Positions 1-9,481 are shown, counted from the first letter of the stretch. The stretch: DNA of 64,000 nucleotides from Halorussus amylolyticus (GCF_004143485.2 NZ_ML974130.1:294917-358916); one strand, 5' to 3'. The notes: generated from the letters alone by a model not told the origin. Made by a program: numbers and translations.

Positions 1-1308
1 CGCCATCTGCATCGTCTTCGCCATCACGTCGGCGTGGTAGTGCAGTCCCTGATACCCCAGCACGGTGCCGTCGTCGGCGTCCACGACCAACTTCGCGAGT
101 CCCTCCGGGACCGCCTTGGTCTTGAAGACGCCGTCGTTCCGCGCCTCGCGCTCGACCGCGACGTATTCGCGGTTCTCGGCCGCCACCGCGCTTTCCGAGA
201 CGCCGACGCGGGCGAAGGGGTAGACGCCCACGCCCGAGAAGACCACGTGGTGGTGGACGTTGCGGTACGGTTCGACCTCCCCGCCGTCGCGGTGCGCGAC
301 GATGTTGTCCGCCGCGAGGAACCCCTGCTCTTTGGCGACGTGGAGGATGGGTTCGTGGCCGTTCGCGTCACCGACCACGAACACCCGGTCGTCTGAACTC
401 GCCTGCATCGTGTCGGCGACCCACCCGGATTCGGGTTCGAGAGGTGTGTTCTCCAGTCCGAGAGTGTCCACCGCCGGACGGCGACCCGTGAACAGGAACA
501 GTTCGTCGGCCTCTATCGCACTCGCTTCCGTCCCATCGTCGCCATCCTCGCGCTCGACGTGGAGGCGAACCCCGCCGTCGTCGGTCGATTCCACAGACTG
601 CTCGGAGGCGTTGGTCACCACCTCGACGCCGAACTCCTCGCGGTAGAGGTCGAGCAGAGTCTCGCCGAACGGGTCGTCGGCCTCGTCGAGCGGGTAGTCG
701 TCGTGTTCGATGACGGTGATGTCCATCCCGGCGGCCTCGGTGAGATACGGCACCAGTTCGAGACCGACGTAGCCGAAACCCATCACGACGCCCGAATCGG
801 GGAACTCGGTCGCGTCGAGCACGTCCGCGCTGGTCGTGTAGTCCACGTCTTCGAGACCCTCCAAGTCGGGGACGTTGACGGTCGAACCCGTGGCGACGAC
901 GACGTAGTCGGCTTCGATTTCCCGGTCGCCGACCGCGACCGTGCGGTCGTCCACGAACCGAGCGGTCTCGCGGATAAATTCGACGTTCTCGCGCTCGGCG
1001 AGTCCGTGGACCGCGGCCCGGCGGTGTTTGGCGAAGTTCTGGACGTGTTCCTCTTTGGTCTCCACGACCGCGTCCAAATCGACCTCGGGCGTCCCTTCGG
1101 TCCGGTCGTCGTGGCGCACCTGAAATCGGTGTTCGGCCGCCGACAGCACCTCCTTCGAAGGCATGCACCCCCGGAGGATGCAGAGGCCGCCGCCGGGGTC
1201 GCCGTCGTCTGCGAGGACGAGGTCAACGTCGGGTTCGTCGGCCAATCGCTGTGCGACCGCGACTCCGGCGCTTCCGTAGGCTCCGATGACGACGACGCGA
1301 GTGGTCAT
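1..1308 (-). CDS. Dihydrolipoamide-dehydrogenase-like pyridine nucleotide-disulfide oxidoreductase (C-terminus cut by window edge)
   Basis: Class I flavoprotein disulfide reductase: NAD(P)H and FAD shuttle electrons to a redox-active cysteine pair. Starting from the ATG at 1308, the N-terminus has an FAD-binding Rossmann motif (GAYGSAG, residues 9-15) and then the active-site signature GGLCILRGCMPSK with Cys43 and Cys48, the four-residue spacing of lipoamide dehydrogenases and mercuric reductases. A second nucleotide-binding motif (GFGYVGLEL) lies near residue 177, and a TGRRP/GDA-type FAD motif follows. 436 codons are visible; the dimerisation domain with the His-Glu active-site pair lies beyond the left edge. 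No oxo-acid dehydrogenase genes adjoin it, so the physiological substrate (lipoamide, mycothiol-like thiol or metal) is open. Confidence 0.85.
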   Translation of the reverse strand, partial: MTTRVVVIGAYGSAGVAVAQRLADEPDVDLVLADDGDPGGGLCILRGCMPSKEVLSAAEHRFQVRHDDRTEGTPEVDLDAVVETKEEHVQNFAKHRRAAVHGLAERENVEFIRETARFVDDRTVAVGDREIEADYVVVATGSTVNVPDLEGLEDVDYTTSADVLDATEFPDSGVVMGFGYVGLELVPYLTEAAGMDITVIEHDDYPLDEADDPFGETLLDLYREEFGVEVVTNASEQSVESTDDGGVRLHVEREDGDDGTEASAIEADELFLFTGRRPAVDTLGLENTPLEPESGWVADTMQASSDDRVFVVGDANGHEPILHVAKEQGFLAADNIVAHRDGGEVEPYRNVHHHVVFSGVGVYPFARVGVSESAVAAENREYVAVEREARNDGVFKTKAVPEGLAKLVVDADDGTVLGYQGLHYHADVMAKTMQMA

Positions 1309-1404
1309 ACGTCGTGTCTCGACGGCCGATACATTAGAAGTTCGCCCGCGGCACGCGCGGCCGCGACCGAAGCGACTCGGAACCCGAAGAACGCTCGACT
1401 CGGC

Positions 1405-2685
1405 TCACCGGCGTCGGGCGAGAAGCGCGCCCGCGACGGCCGCGCCGACCGCGACGGCCGCGGTCCCCGGCGTGAAGCCGGGGACCGCTCCGTCGCTCTC
1501 GCCGGGAGTCGTCCTCTCTCTGGGAGTCGTTTCTTCGTCAGGCGTCGTCTCCTCGGAGTCGTCGGTCGTCCCCAGTTCGGTCGTGGTTTCCGGTGCGGCC
1601 GCAGTTTCCGATTCGGTCGTCGTCGCCGTCTCGGTCGTCGTCTCTGGCGCGGGCGGCGCGTCCGACGACATCGAAATCGTGCGCTCGGAGAAGCGGTTCA
1701 CCGCGACCAGCACGTCGGCGGTGGTCTCGCCGCCCTCGGCCACCAGAAACCGCGAGCGCTCGCTTCCGAGTGCGCTCTCCAGTTGGGTCACGGCCGCGGC
1801 CTCGACGGCCTCCTCGCCGTCCACCGCGACCCGGAGGTTTCCGGTGGTGTTCAGGACGCGCTCGGAGACGTGCGCGATGACGACCGTTCCCTCCGGAATC
1901 GTTCGATTCACCTCAATTTCGACCGCGCCTTGCGTCGTTCGGTTCGCCGAGAGCGTCGTCTCGTCGTCGTAGCTGACGGTGTCGGCGACCACCTCGCCGT
2001 CCTCGCTCGCGATGTGGACCTCGGCCTTCGCGGCTCCCGTGGCGACGAGGCGCTCCTGTTCACGGTCGATGTCGGTTTTGCCATCGGGGTACGCCCGGAA
2101 GACGAGTCGGCCGCCATCGCCGAGTCGGGCGGTCACGTCGCCCTCGTCGTTGACTGTGACGCTCCCTTCGCCGACGACGAGCAGGGTTCCCGGCGTGCCG
2201 TTCGCGGTCCTCACGGACGCTCGCGAGTCGGTCTCGGACGTCGCGTTCGCACCGTCCGGAAGGGCCGCGACGACGTACGACGACTCGTTCGGTTCGACCA
2301 CGAAGATTCCGCGGTCGTTGTCGTGGGCGGTCAGCGCGGTTCCGTTCTCGGTCTCGACGTGTGCCTCGGTTTCGGACCGGGCTTCGAGACTGAGTGCGGC
2401 CCCTTCGATGGCCGTCACGCCCGAGAGCGCCCCGCCGACGTCCACGCCGCCGCCCTCGGTGACGCTCTGCTGGGACTCGATTCGGACGGAATCGAGCATC
2501 GTCTCGCCGCCGACCGCGTAGTCTGTCACGGCGCGCTCGTCGGCCGCGAACGAGACGTGGGTTCCGGCGTACCCTTCGCCGGACGCTCCCGCCGCGGTCG
2601 AGGTGGTGTCGGTCCCGCCGACCGCGACCGGGGCGACGCTCGCGACCGCGACGAGGACCAGTAGGGCGGTCGCTGCGCGTTCCAT
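1405..2685 (-). CDS. PGF-CTERM surface glycoprotein-like protein, unknown function
   Basis: Secreted cell-surface protein of 426 residues. It starts with a Sec-type signal peptide (hydrophobic residues about 6-23) and ends with a Thr/Glu-rich spacer (about residues 350-400), the tripartite PGF-CTERM signal (PGFTPG, a hydrophobic helix and a terminal RRR). By family knowledge this tail is processed by archaeosortase A and the protein becomes lipid-anchored. The body contains many predicted N-x-S/T sequons and no domain I recognise. The codons for the PGF motif form a perfect 10-bp hairpin at 1462-1486. It lies between the flavoprotein and the KDG kinase gene, all on the minus strand but with gaps of about 100 bp, so there is no clear operon. 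Confidence 0.8.
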   Translation of the reverse strand: MERAATALLVLVAVASVAPVAVGGTDTTSTAAGASGEGYAGTHVSFAADERAVTDYAVGGETMLDSVRIESQQSVTEGGGVDVGGALSGVTAIEGAALSLEARSETEAHVETENGTALTAHDNDRGIFVVEPNESSYVVAALPDGANATSETDSRASVRTANGTPGTLLVVGEGSVTVNDEGDVTARLGDGGRLVFRAYPDGKTDIDREQERLVATGAAKAEVHIASEDGEVVADTVSYDDETTLSANRTTQGAVEIEVNRTIPEGTVVIAHVSERVLNTTGNLRVAVDGEEAVEAAAVTQLESALGSERSRFLVAEGGETTADVLVAVNRFSERTISMSSDAPPAPETTTETATTTESETAAAPETTTELGTTDDSEETTPDEETTPRERTTPGESDGAVPGFTPGTAAVAVGAAVAGALLARRR

Positions 2686-2802
2686 TACGTCGTCGCTGAG
2701 CGGGTACTCGAGTATACGCTTTCTGGCCTCCTCCTAGCGGCGTGAGAGGACACCGGCGGCGTCTTCGTCTCGGATTCCGGACCCGAAACGTCGCTTCCGC
2801 TC

Positions 2803-3756
2803 TCAACGCGAGATTTCGCCGCCCTTCTCCGCCAACACGGTCTCGACCTCGTCGCGCGTCACGACCGCCACGTCGCCCGGAATCGTCCGCTTGAGCGCCG
2901 CGGTCGCCGACCCGTACTCCAGCGCGGTGGGCACGTCGTCGCCCGCGAGTCGGCGCGCGAGGAACGCCCCGACGAAGGCGTCGCCCGTCCCGATTGGGTC
3001 GAGGGTGTCGGTCTCGAAGGCCCCCTGTTCGTGAACCTCGCCCTCGTGGCGCGCGAGCGCGCCCTCGTCGCCGCGGGTCACGACGACCGTCTCAAAGTCG
3101 AACTCCTCGGTTAGTCCGTCCGCAATCTCCTTGGGGTCGCCCTCGCGCGCCAGCACCTCGCGGGCGTCGCGCGCGGCGGTCACGAGCACGTCCACGTCGG
3201 GAAACAGGCCTTCGAGCGTCTCGCGGGCGGAGTCGGGACTCCAGAGCTTCGACCGGTAGTTCACGTCGAACGCGGTGGTCGTCCCGGCGTCGGACGCGGC
3301 GGCGAGCAGGTCCGCCGTCGTCGCTTCCAGCGTCTCCGAGAGCGCGGGCGTGATGCCGCTCGTGTAGAAGTACTCCGCGTCCCGGACCCGGGGAACCGGG
3401 AGTTCCGCGAACTCGGCGGTCGTGACCGCCGCGCCCTCGCGGTCGTAGATGACGTTCGTGCCCCGGGGCTTGCCGCCGTGTTCGAGGTAGTAGGTGCCCT
3501 GTCGGCCCTCGTCGCTCCAGACCACGTCGGTCTCGACGCCGTGCTGGCGGAGTCCCGCGACGACTCGCCGCCCGAGCGGCGAGTCGGGGAGTTTCGAAGT
3601 CCACGTCGCGTCCGCGCCGAGTCGCGCGGCCGCGACCGCGACGTTGCTCTCCGCGCCCGCCGCCCGAAATTCGAGGTCGGTGGCGGTTTCGAGGCGCTCG
3701 CCGTGGGGCGGCGAGAGCCGAAGCATCGTCTCTCCGAACGTGACGAGGTCGGTCAT
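2803..3756 (-). CDS. kdgK: 2-keto-3-deoxygluconate kinase, PfkB family
   Basis: Phosphorylates 2-keto-3-deoxygluconate (or the galactonate epimer) with ATP in the semiphosphorylative Entner-Doudoroff route used by haloarchaea. It is a PfkB-family sugar kinase of 317 residues: it opens with [12 protein letters not shown], has the [15 protein letters not shown] substrate-binding region near residue 35, and carries the PfkB signature 2 (DPIGTGDAF, residues 253-261) with the catalytic base Asp259. I chose the ATG at 3756 because a TATA-like AAATTATG lies about 27 nt upstream on the minus strand; an in-frame start at 3783 would overlap that promoter. Assignment to KDG rather than another sugar rests on the closeness to haloarchaeal KdgK proteins. 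Confidence 0.85.
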   Translation of the reverse strand: MTDLVTFGETMLRLSPPHGERLETATDLEFRAAGAESNVAVAAARLGADATWTSKLPDSPLGRRVVAGLRQHGVETDVVWSDEGRQGTYYLEHGGKPRGTNVIYDREGAAVTTAEFAELPVPRVRDAEYFYTSGITPALSETLEATTADLLAAASDAGTTTAFDVNYRSKLWSPDSARETLEGLFPDVDVLVTAARDAREVLAREGDPKEIADGLTEEFDFETVVVTRGDEGALARHEGEVHEQGAFETDTLDPIGTGDAFVGAFLARRLAGDDVPTALEYGSATAALKRTIPGDVAVVTRDEVETVLAEKGGEISR

Positions 3757-3954
3757 ACGTCGGCCATCGCCCCCGCGTGCCATAATTTACTCGGTCGGCG
3801 ATACGTTCTCGGAGAAGCACCGAGACCGCCCGAACTGATTCGCGCCGTTCTCTTTGACCTGCAGCAGGGTTCGATTGCCGGGACTCCGGACTGCGTGCAG
3901 AAGTTGCCCCTGTCAGGCGACCTAAACGACCGCGCCCCGTTGTCCCCGACGAAC

Positions 3955-5262
3955 ATGACCGACTCCGACCCCGAACCCGACGCTCGCGGATTCAACACCG
4001 AGAGCGTCCACGCCGGACAGGACCCCGACTCCGCGACCGGGTCGCGCGCGCCGCCAATCTACCAGACCACCTCGTACGTCTTCGACGACGCCGAACACGC
4101 CGCGTCGCTGTTCGCGCTCGAAGAACCGGGCAACATCTACAGCCGAATCATGAACCCGACGAACGCGACGTTGGAGGAGCGACTCGCCACCCTCGAAGGC
4201 GGCGTCGCGGGACTCGCCACCGCGAGCGGGATGGGCGCGCTCAATCTCGCAACGTTCGTGCTCGCCGAGCGGGGCGACAACGTCGTCACGGCGTCGTCGC
4301 TCTACGGCGGCACCTACACCTACTTCACCCACACCGCGCCCCGGCGGGGCGTCGATGCGAAGTTCGTGGACACGCTCGACTACGACGCCTACGACGAGGC
4401 CATCGACGACGACACCGCGTTCGTCCACCTCGAAACCGTGGGCAACCCCGCGCTCGTGACCCCGGATATAGAGCGAATTGCCGACATCGCCCACGACCAC
4501 GACGTGCCGCTGGTGGTAGACAACACCTTCGCGACGCCGTACCTCTGCAACCCCATCGAACACGGCGCGGACATCGTCTGGCACTCGACCACCAAGTGGA
4601 TTCACGGGAGCGGTTCGACCGTCGGCGGCGCGCTCATCGACGGCGGCACCTTCCCGTGGGAGGAGGGCGACTTCCCCGAAATCGCGGCGGAGAACCCCGC
4701 GTACCACGGCGTGAACTTCCGCGAGCGGTTCGGCGACGCCGCGTTCGCCTACGCCGCCCGCGCTCGCGGACTCCGCGACCTCGGGAATCAGCAGTCGCCG
4801 TTCGACGCGTGGGTCACTCTCCAGAAACTGGAGTCGCTACCCCTGCGCATGGCGAAGCACTGCGAGAACGCGCTGGCGGTCGCGGAGTACCTCGAAAATC
4901 ACGACGAGGTGGCGTGGGTCGCCTACCCCGGACTGGAGAGCCACGAGACCCACGACAACGCGAGCGAGTACCTCGACGGGGGCTACGGCGGGATGATAAC
5001 GTTCGGGCTGGAGGGCGGCTACGAGGCCGGGCGCTCGGTCACCGAGGAGACCGAGTTGGCGAGCCTGCTCGCCAACGTCGGCGACGCCAAGACGCTCATC
5101 ATCCACCCGGCGAGCACGACCCACCAGCAACTCACCGAGGAGGAGCAGTTGGCCAGCGGAACCACCCCGGACCTCGTTCGTCTCTCGGTCGGCATCGAAG
5201 ACCTCGACGACATCGTCGCGGACCTCGACCAAGCCATCGAAGCGGCGAGCGAGAGCGCGTAG
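3955..5262 (+). CDS. metY: O-acetylhomoserine aminocarboxypropyltransferase (sulfhydrylase)
   Basis: PLP enzyme of the Cys/Met metabolism family that makes homocysteine from O-acetylhomoserine and sulfide. At 435 residues it has the usual length. The protein shows the substrate-phosphate region YSRIMNPTNATLEERLATLEGG, the cofactor Asp in VVDNTFATPYL and the Schiff-base lysine in HSTTKWIHGSG (Lys214), followed by the C-terminal HPASTTHQQL motif typical of sulfhydrylases. The open frame extends much further upstream, but the ATG at 3955 matches the family N-terminus (GFNTESVHAGQ) and a TATA-like CCTAAACG lies about 30 nt before it. The usual partner metX is not in the window. Confidence 0.9.
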   Translation: MTDSDPEPDARGFNTESVHAGQDPDSATGSRAPPIYQTTSYVFDDAEHAASLFALEEPGNIYSRIMNPTNATLEERLATLEGGVAGLATASGMGALNLATFVLAERGDNVVTASSLYGGTYTYFTHTAPRRGVDAKFVDTLDYDAYDEAIDDDTAFVHLETVGNPALVTPDIERIADIAHDHDVPLVVDNTFATPYLCNPIEHGADIVWHSTTKWIHGSGSTVGGALIDGGTFPWEEGDFPEIAAENPAYHGVNFRERFGDAAFAYAARARGLRDLGNQQSPFDAWVTLQKLESLPLRMAKHCENALAVAEYLENHDEVAWVAYPGLESHETHDNASEYLDGGYGGMITFGLEGGYEAGRSVTEETELASLLANVGDAKTLIIHPASTTHQQLTEEEQLASGTTPDLVRLSVGIEDLDDIVADLDQAIEAASESA

Positions 5263-5331
5263 AACCGAGGGTTCCGCTTCGGCGTCCGCGAGCCACAAGG
5301 CTTTCACCGCGCACGTTTCGAGCACCCACGT

Positions 5332-5898
5332 ATGCGACGACTCACTGCCGCGATAGCGTTGGCGCTGCTCGTATCGCTCGCCGGATGCTCGGGGTTCGCT
5401 GGCGGCGCGCTCAGCGATGGCACCACCGGCGAGGACGGCGGCGTGACCGGTGAGGACGACGGCGCGACCGGCGAGGACGGTGCCTCCGTCGTCTCGGCGG
5501 CCAACTCGACGCCGGACGCGACGGGTGTCGAACACACCCTCCGCGTCGAGGTGAACGAATCGACCGCCGGGAGCGAGTGGGAGTCGCTGTCCGCGACCTA
5601 CCTGCGCGAGGAGTTCACCGTGGACGGAGCGAAGCACGGCGCGGTCGCGCTCGGCGTCGATACGGACGGCGACGGCGAGGTCGAGCAGGAGTTCAACGAG
5701 ACGCACGTCAGCGGCGTCAACAACAACGAGTACTCGTTCACCGTGGGACTCGACACGGGGTACATGCTCGAAGACGGCGACGCGGTCGTCGTGGCGTATC
5801 CCGCAGTTGACAACCCCGCCGAATCGGGCGAGTACGACGTTTCCGTGACGCTCAACGACGACCAAACGGCGAACGGAACGCTCGCCGTCGAGGAGTAG
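5332..5898 (+). CDS. Secreted lipoprotein, unknown function
   Basis: A 188-residue exported lipoprotein. The N-terminus has Arg-Arg, a hydrophobic stretch and a lipobox (SLAGC, Cys about residue 19), then a Gly/Asp/Thr-rich linker with the repeat TGEDGG/TGEDDG. The remaining domain is acidic, with beta-strand-like segments and Asp-rich turns (VDTDGDGEVEQEFNETHVSG). I recognise no family. It is a single gene between metY and the convergent mutL, whose stop codons are 26 bp apart. Confidence 0.7.
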   Translation: MRRLTAAIALALLVSLAGCSGFAGGALSDGTTGEDGGVTGEDDGATGEDGASVVSAANSTPDATGVEHTLRVEVNESTAGSEWESLSATYLREEFTVDGAKHGAVALGVDTDGDGEVEQEFNETHVSGVNNNEYSFTVGLDTGYMLEDGDAVVVAYPAVDNPAESGEYDVSVTLNDDQTANGTLAVEE

Positions 5899-5924
5899 CC
5901 CGCCGTCCGGAGACCGTCTCGGAC

Positions 5925-8036
5925 TTATTCTTCCGAACGCCGTCCCCCGTGTCCCGGATAGTCGCGCTCGAACCGGTCTTCGATTTCCTCGCGCGCGAAC
6001 TCGATTATCACCGGACGGCCGTGCGGGCAGGCGTAGGGGTTCTCACAATTGTCGAGCGCCGCCAGCAGGTCCACGACCGACCCCTCGCGGAGCGAGGTGT
6101 TGCCCGTAATCGAGGGATAACAGGCGAGGTCCGCGAGCAGGTCGTCGGCCACGGCCTCGACCGTTTCGCCCCGGTCGTCGGCGTCGGTCGAGACGAACTC
6201 GCTCAGGGCGTCCCGAAGGAGTTCGGGGTCGAGCGTGGCGTCGAGGACGGTGGGCGCGGTTCGGACGACGACCTCCCGGTCGCCGACCAGTTCGCCGCGG
6301 AAGCCGAGCGTCTCCAGCGCCTCCCGGTACTCGTCGAACACCGCGGCCTCGCCCGCGGTGAGTTCGAGTTCGACCGGCTGCGCCAGCATCTGGGTGGTCG
6401 AATCCTCGGCGAACTCCCGAGCGAGGCGCTCGTAGTTGACTCGCTCGTCGGCGGCGTGCTGGTCTACCAACACGAGTCCGTCGGGCGTCTCGGCGACGAC
6501 GTAGGTGTCGTGGAGTTGGCCCATAATTCGCATCCGGGGGAGGCTATCGAACTCGGGTGCGTGCGTCGGGTCGCCAGCCAGCGTCTCGGCTTCGGTCGGA
6601 GCCGCGAACTTCCGGGTCGAATCGGTCGGCGCGTCGTCGGTCGCTTCGGCGTTCGCGGCGGTCGTCTGGGTGTTCGCGGTCGTTTCCGTGTCCGTATTCA
6701 CTCCTGCGTTCGTGCTCGTCCCTGCGTGCGCATCCGGACTCGTCCCTGCGTCCCCACCTGCCTCTGCTCGCGCGCTCGCTCCCGTCCGGGAGCGAGCGCG
6801 CGAGCCTTCCGGTTTCGTACTCGCCGTCCCACGCGCATCGTCCGAGTCGCCCGTTTCGGTCGGCGGGTCGGAATCGCCCTTCCCGTCGAGCGTCGATTGC
6901 TCTCGGTCGGCGCTGTCCGCGCCGACCGCCAGTTCGGCCTGCTCACCCTCGCTCGCGTCCGCTCGCTCGCGCTCGGGTTCGACGCGCGCCTCGTCGGGCG
7001 CGCTCGCGCCGCGCGGCGCGGACGACCGAATCAGGCCGTGGTCGAGCAGGGCCGACTCCACCGCGCGCTCGACCGCGTCGCGGACTGCCGACTCGTGCTC
7101 CCACCGACACTCCATTTTTCTCGGGTGAACGTTGACATCGACTTCGCCCGGCGGAACGTCTACGAACAGCACCGCGAAGGGGTAGCGCTCGGTCGAGAGC
7201 TGGCCGCCGTAGGCCGCGAGAATCGCGTCCCGGACCGCGCCGTCGCTGACGTACCGGCCGTTGACGTACGTCGAGACGTACTCGCGGGTGCTCCGGGTCG
7301 TCTCGGGGTCGCTGACGTAACCGGAGACTTCGACCGACTCGGCCCCTCCTTCGACCGCTATCATCGAAGTTGCGACCTCCCGGCCGTACACCGACAGCAC
7401 GGCCGAGGGGAGGTCGCCTCGACCCTCGGTAGCGAACACCTCGCGGTCGCCGTGGGTCAGCGACACCGCCACGTCGGGGTTCGCGAGCGCGTACCGCGTG
7501 ACGACCGTGTTGACGTGCGAGAACTCGGTGGTCGTCGTCTTGAGGTACTTCCGGCGCGCGGGGGTGTTGTAGAACAGGTCCGAGACTTCGACCGCGGTGC
7601 CCTCCGGACACCCCGCGGGTCCGACCGACTCCACCTCGCCGCCCTCCATCCGGAGTTCGGTGCCGGTCTCGCCGGCCCGCGGTTTCGTGGTGATGGTCAC
7701 GCGAGAGACCGCGCCGATGGTGTGGAGCGCCTCGCCGCGGAAGCCGAGGGTGTCCACGCCCGCGTCGAGGTCGTCGGCGTCTCGAATCTTGCTCGTGGTG
7801 TGCTGGCGGACCGCGGCCCGGACCGCGGACTCGGTCATCCCGACGCCGTCGTCGCTCACGACGATTCGGTCGGTGCCGCCCGCCTCGACCGTCACGTCGA
7901 TTCGACTGGCGTCGGCGTCGAGGCTGTTCTCGACCAGTTCCTTGACCGCCGACGCGGGGCGCTCTACGACCTCCCCGGCCGCGATTTTGCGAATTGTGGC
8001 ATCGTCGAGTCGGGTGATTCGGGTGGTGTCAGTCAT
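5925..8036 (-). CDS. mutL: DNA mismatch repair protein MutL
   Basis: MutL couples MutS mismatch recognition to strand incision. The 703-residue protein has the GHKL ATPase motifs near the N-terminus (ELVENSLDA, DDGVGM, GFRGEAL), a transducer domain, and a long disordered linker of about residues 375-500 rich in Ala, Thr, Glu and Asp. The C-terminal domain carries the endonuclease metal motif DQHAADERVNYE starting at Asp525 and a CPHGRP motif, so it belongs to the nicking type of MutL. The ATG at 8036 starts MTDTTRITRLDD, the conserved family N-terminus; the open frame upstream is not coding. A perfect 19-bp hairpin sits in the linker codons (6766-6805). mutS is 4 kb away, in the same orientation but separated by unrelated genes. 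Confidence 0.95.
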   Translation of the reverse strand: MTDTTRITRLDDATIRKIAAGEVVERPASAVKELVENSLDADASRIDVTVEAGGTDRIVVSDDGVGMTESAVRAAVRQHTTSKIRDADDLDAGVDTLGFRGEALHTIGAVSRVTITTKPRAGETGTELRMEGGEVESVGPAGCPEGTAVEVSDLFYNTPARRKYLKTTTTEFSHVNTVVTRYALANPDVAVSLTHGDREVFATEGRGDLPSAVLSVYGREVATSMIAVEGGAESVEVSGYVSDPETTRSTREYVSTYVNGRYVSDGAVRDAILAAYGGQLSTERYPFAVLFVDVPPGEVDVNVHPRKMECRWEHESAVRDAVERAVESALLDHGLIRSSAPRGASAPDEARVEPERERADASEGEQAELAVGADSADREQSTLDGKGDSDPPTETGDSDDARGTASTKPEGSRARSRTGASARAEAGGDAGTSPDAHAGTSTNAGVNTDTETTANTQTTAANAEATDDAPTDSTRKFAAPTEAETLAGDPTHAPEFDSLPRMRIMGQLHDTYVVAETPDGLVLVDQHAADERVNYERLAREFAEDSTTQMLAQPVELELTAGEAAVFDEYREALETLGFRGELVGDREVVVRTAPTVLDATLDPELLRDALSEFVSTDADDRGETVEAVADDLLADLACYPSITGNTSLREGSVVDLLAALDNCENPYACPHGRPVIIEFAREEIEDRFERDYPGHGGRRSEE

Positions 8037-8160
8037 CGGTATCCTCACGCGAACGTCGCTGGCGACTACGACGAACGGGGTGGGTTTCAATCCACTGCTG
8101 TCCGGCGTCGTCGAACGGGACGCGGGTGTCCGCCACATACATTTCACTATATATTGATTG

Positions 8161-8175
8161 TATAAAATTTTATTA
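8161..8175 (+). promoter_or_regulatory. TATA box of the phospholipase-C-like gene
   Basis: TATAAAATTTTATTA lies in the most AT-rich stretch of the window (about 8140-8197). Its centre is close to 28 nt before the ATG at 8198, as expected for a leaderless haloarchaeal transcript. The local base composition contrasts sharply with the flanking mutL gene. Confidence 0.6.
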
Positions 8176-8197
8176 CTTTCTGTAAAAATTAGAAAAT

Positions 8198-9481
8198 ATG
8201 GTGCGAGACCATTCAAACCGTAGCAAAGACGCATCGAACGTCGGCCGTCGAACCGTCCTGAAAGCGACTTCCGGTGCGCTCGTCGGCGTCGGTCTGTCCG
8301 GCCTCGCGGGTACCAGCGCCGCGAACGGGCAGAGCGAGAACAGAGTCGAGGGCGAGGTCCCCTATCCCGACCACAGCAAACTGCTCGTGGACGACTCGCT
8401 CACGTCGCTCACGCCCCAGTACGACCTGCTGACGCTCGACGAGGACCGCCTGCTCGAACTGGTCGAGCAGGCGAAGATGGACGAGTCCGCCGAACGCGAG
8501 GCCCGCGACACGCTCAAGGACCTCTGGCGGAAGTACGACGTTCGGAAGGTCCGCGATGGGAAGGACTTCGTCTTCACGCTCGCCGACGACGGACCGCAGG
8601 CGCTCGCCAGTAGCGATGACGCCGACCAGTTCTCGAACGCGGGCGAGGCGGTCGCCGTGGGATTCGCCGAAGAGAACGGCGGGAAGGACGAAATCGACGC
8701 CCAGTGGTACGGTTCGACTCACGAAGCGATGACTGAAGACGTACTCGACAGCCACTTCGACCTCTACAGCTACGAGGTTGACGACATCGTCGGTCACTCG
8801 CCGGACCCGGACGTGGACCCGTGTAACGGCTGTGGACAGCTCGTGGAGTCGGCGGACTGGCCAAACTGGGTCAAAGATAAAATCAAAGAGGGTCTCAACG
8901 CGTTCGCCCATTACTTCGGTCACTACTACGACCCGAACTCCTACACCGTCAACCTCGGATACAACACGACGATAGAGTTCGATGGTCTCGGGGGTGCACC
9001 GTGGTTCTGCGCCTACGAGATGGGCAAAGCCGAGGACGAGTCTTACTCGGACCGGCGCGAACACCTCGGACGCGCAATCCATTACGTCCAAGACGTTTCG
9101 GTGCCGCTTCACGCCGGTATGGGTCTCGAACAGATGAACTTCGACATCCACTGTGACTCCGATGGGTGCGGCGTCATCGACCCCTACTTCGACCTCCACT
9201 CCGGCTACGAAGAGTGGGTCAAGAACAACTTCACGTCGGGCGAGAACTTCCTCGACGACTGCACGATGGTATCCTACAACAACGACCCCTTCGACTGCGT
9301 TTCCCAAGTCGCGGACGAGGCCAACAGCTACTCGTACGAGGTGTTCCACCGTGTGAAAGAAAACGGCACCGACATCGACAGTTGGGACTCGTCGGACTAC
9401 AACGACATCGTCGAAGCCAGCGCGAACTCCCTGACCTACGGCTACTCCTACACCCACGCGCTCATCGAACAACTCTACTGA
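8198..9481 (+). CDS. Tat-exported zinc-dependent phospholipase C / P1-nuclease-like metalloenzyme
   Basis: Secreted protein of 427 residues. The N-terminus has a twin-arginine signal (GRRTVLK, then a hydrophobic stretch ending about residue 43). The body matches the zinc metallophospholipase C fold: His175 in STHEAMT, His242 in FGHYYDPNSY, then HYVQDVSVPLHAG with His295, Asp299 and His305, and HSGYEEWV with His334 and Glu338. The 4, 6 and 4 residue spacings of these ligands are those of the three-zinc site of Bacillus cereus phosphatidylcholine-hydrolysing PLC (His118, Asp122, His128, His142, Glu146). Extra Cys residues (CNGCG; CDSDGCG) may form disulfides. A phosphodiesterase acting on lipid head groups or nucleic acid outside the cell is the likely role; the substrate is unknown. 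It has its own promoter and is inserted beside mutL. Confidence 0.75.
   Translation: MVRDHSNRSKDASNVGRRTVLKATSGALVGVGLSGLAGTSAANGQSENRVEGEVPYPDHSKLLVDDSLTSLTPQYDLLTLDEDRLLELVEQAKMDESAEREARDTLKDLWRKYDVRKVRDGKDFVFTLADDGPQALASSDDADQFSNAGEAVAVGFAEENGGKDEIDAQWYGSTHEAMTEDVLDSHFDLYSYEVDDIVGHSPDPDVDPCNGCGQLVESADWPNWVKDKIKEGLNAFAHYFGHYYDPNSYTVNLGYNTTIEFDGLGGAPWFCAYEMGKAEDESYSDRREHLGRAIHYVQDVSVPLHAGMGLEQMNFDIHCDSDGCGVIDPYFDLHSGYEEWVKNNFTSGENFLDDCTMVSYNNDPFDCVSQVADEANSYSYEVFHRVKENGTDIDSWDSSDYNDIVEASANSLTYGYSYTHALIEQLY

Noticed and set aside
1462-1486. Transcription terminator within the CTERM gene
   Set aside because: The hairpin lies before the stop codon and has no T-run; it is better explained by the PGF-motif codons or the general hairpin class.
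559-2664. 701-codon plus-strand open frame across the flavoprotein and CTERM genes
   Set aside because: It spans two clear minus-strand genes and their intergenic gap, and its product has Arg-rich shadow composition.
6557-7135. Arg/Ser-rich plus-strand gene in the mutL linker
   Set aside because: Complement of the low-complexity linker codons; no promoter and no homologous look.
5949-8165. Long plus-strand open frame opposite mutL
   Set aside because: Shadow of mutL; no start signal and no recognisable domain.
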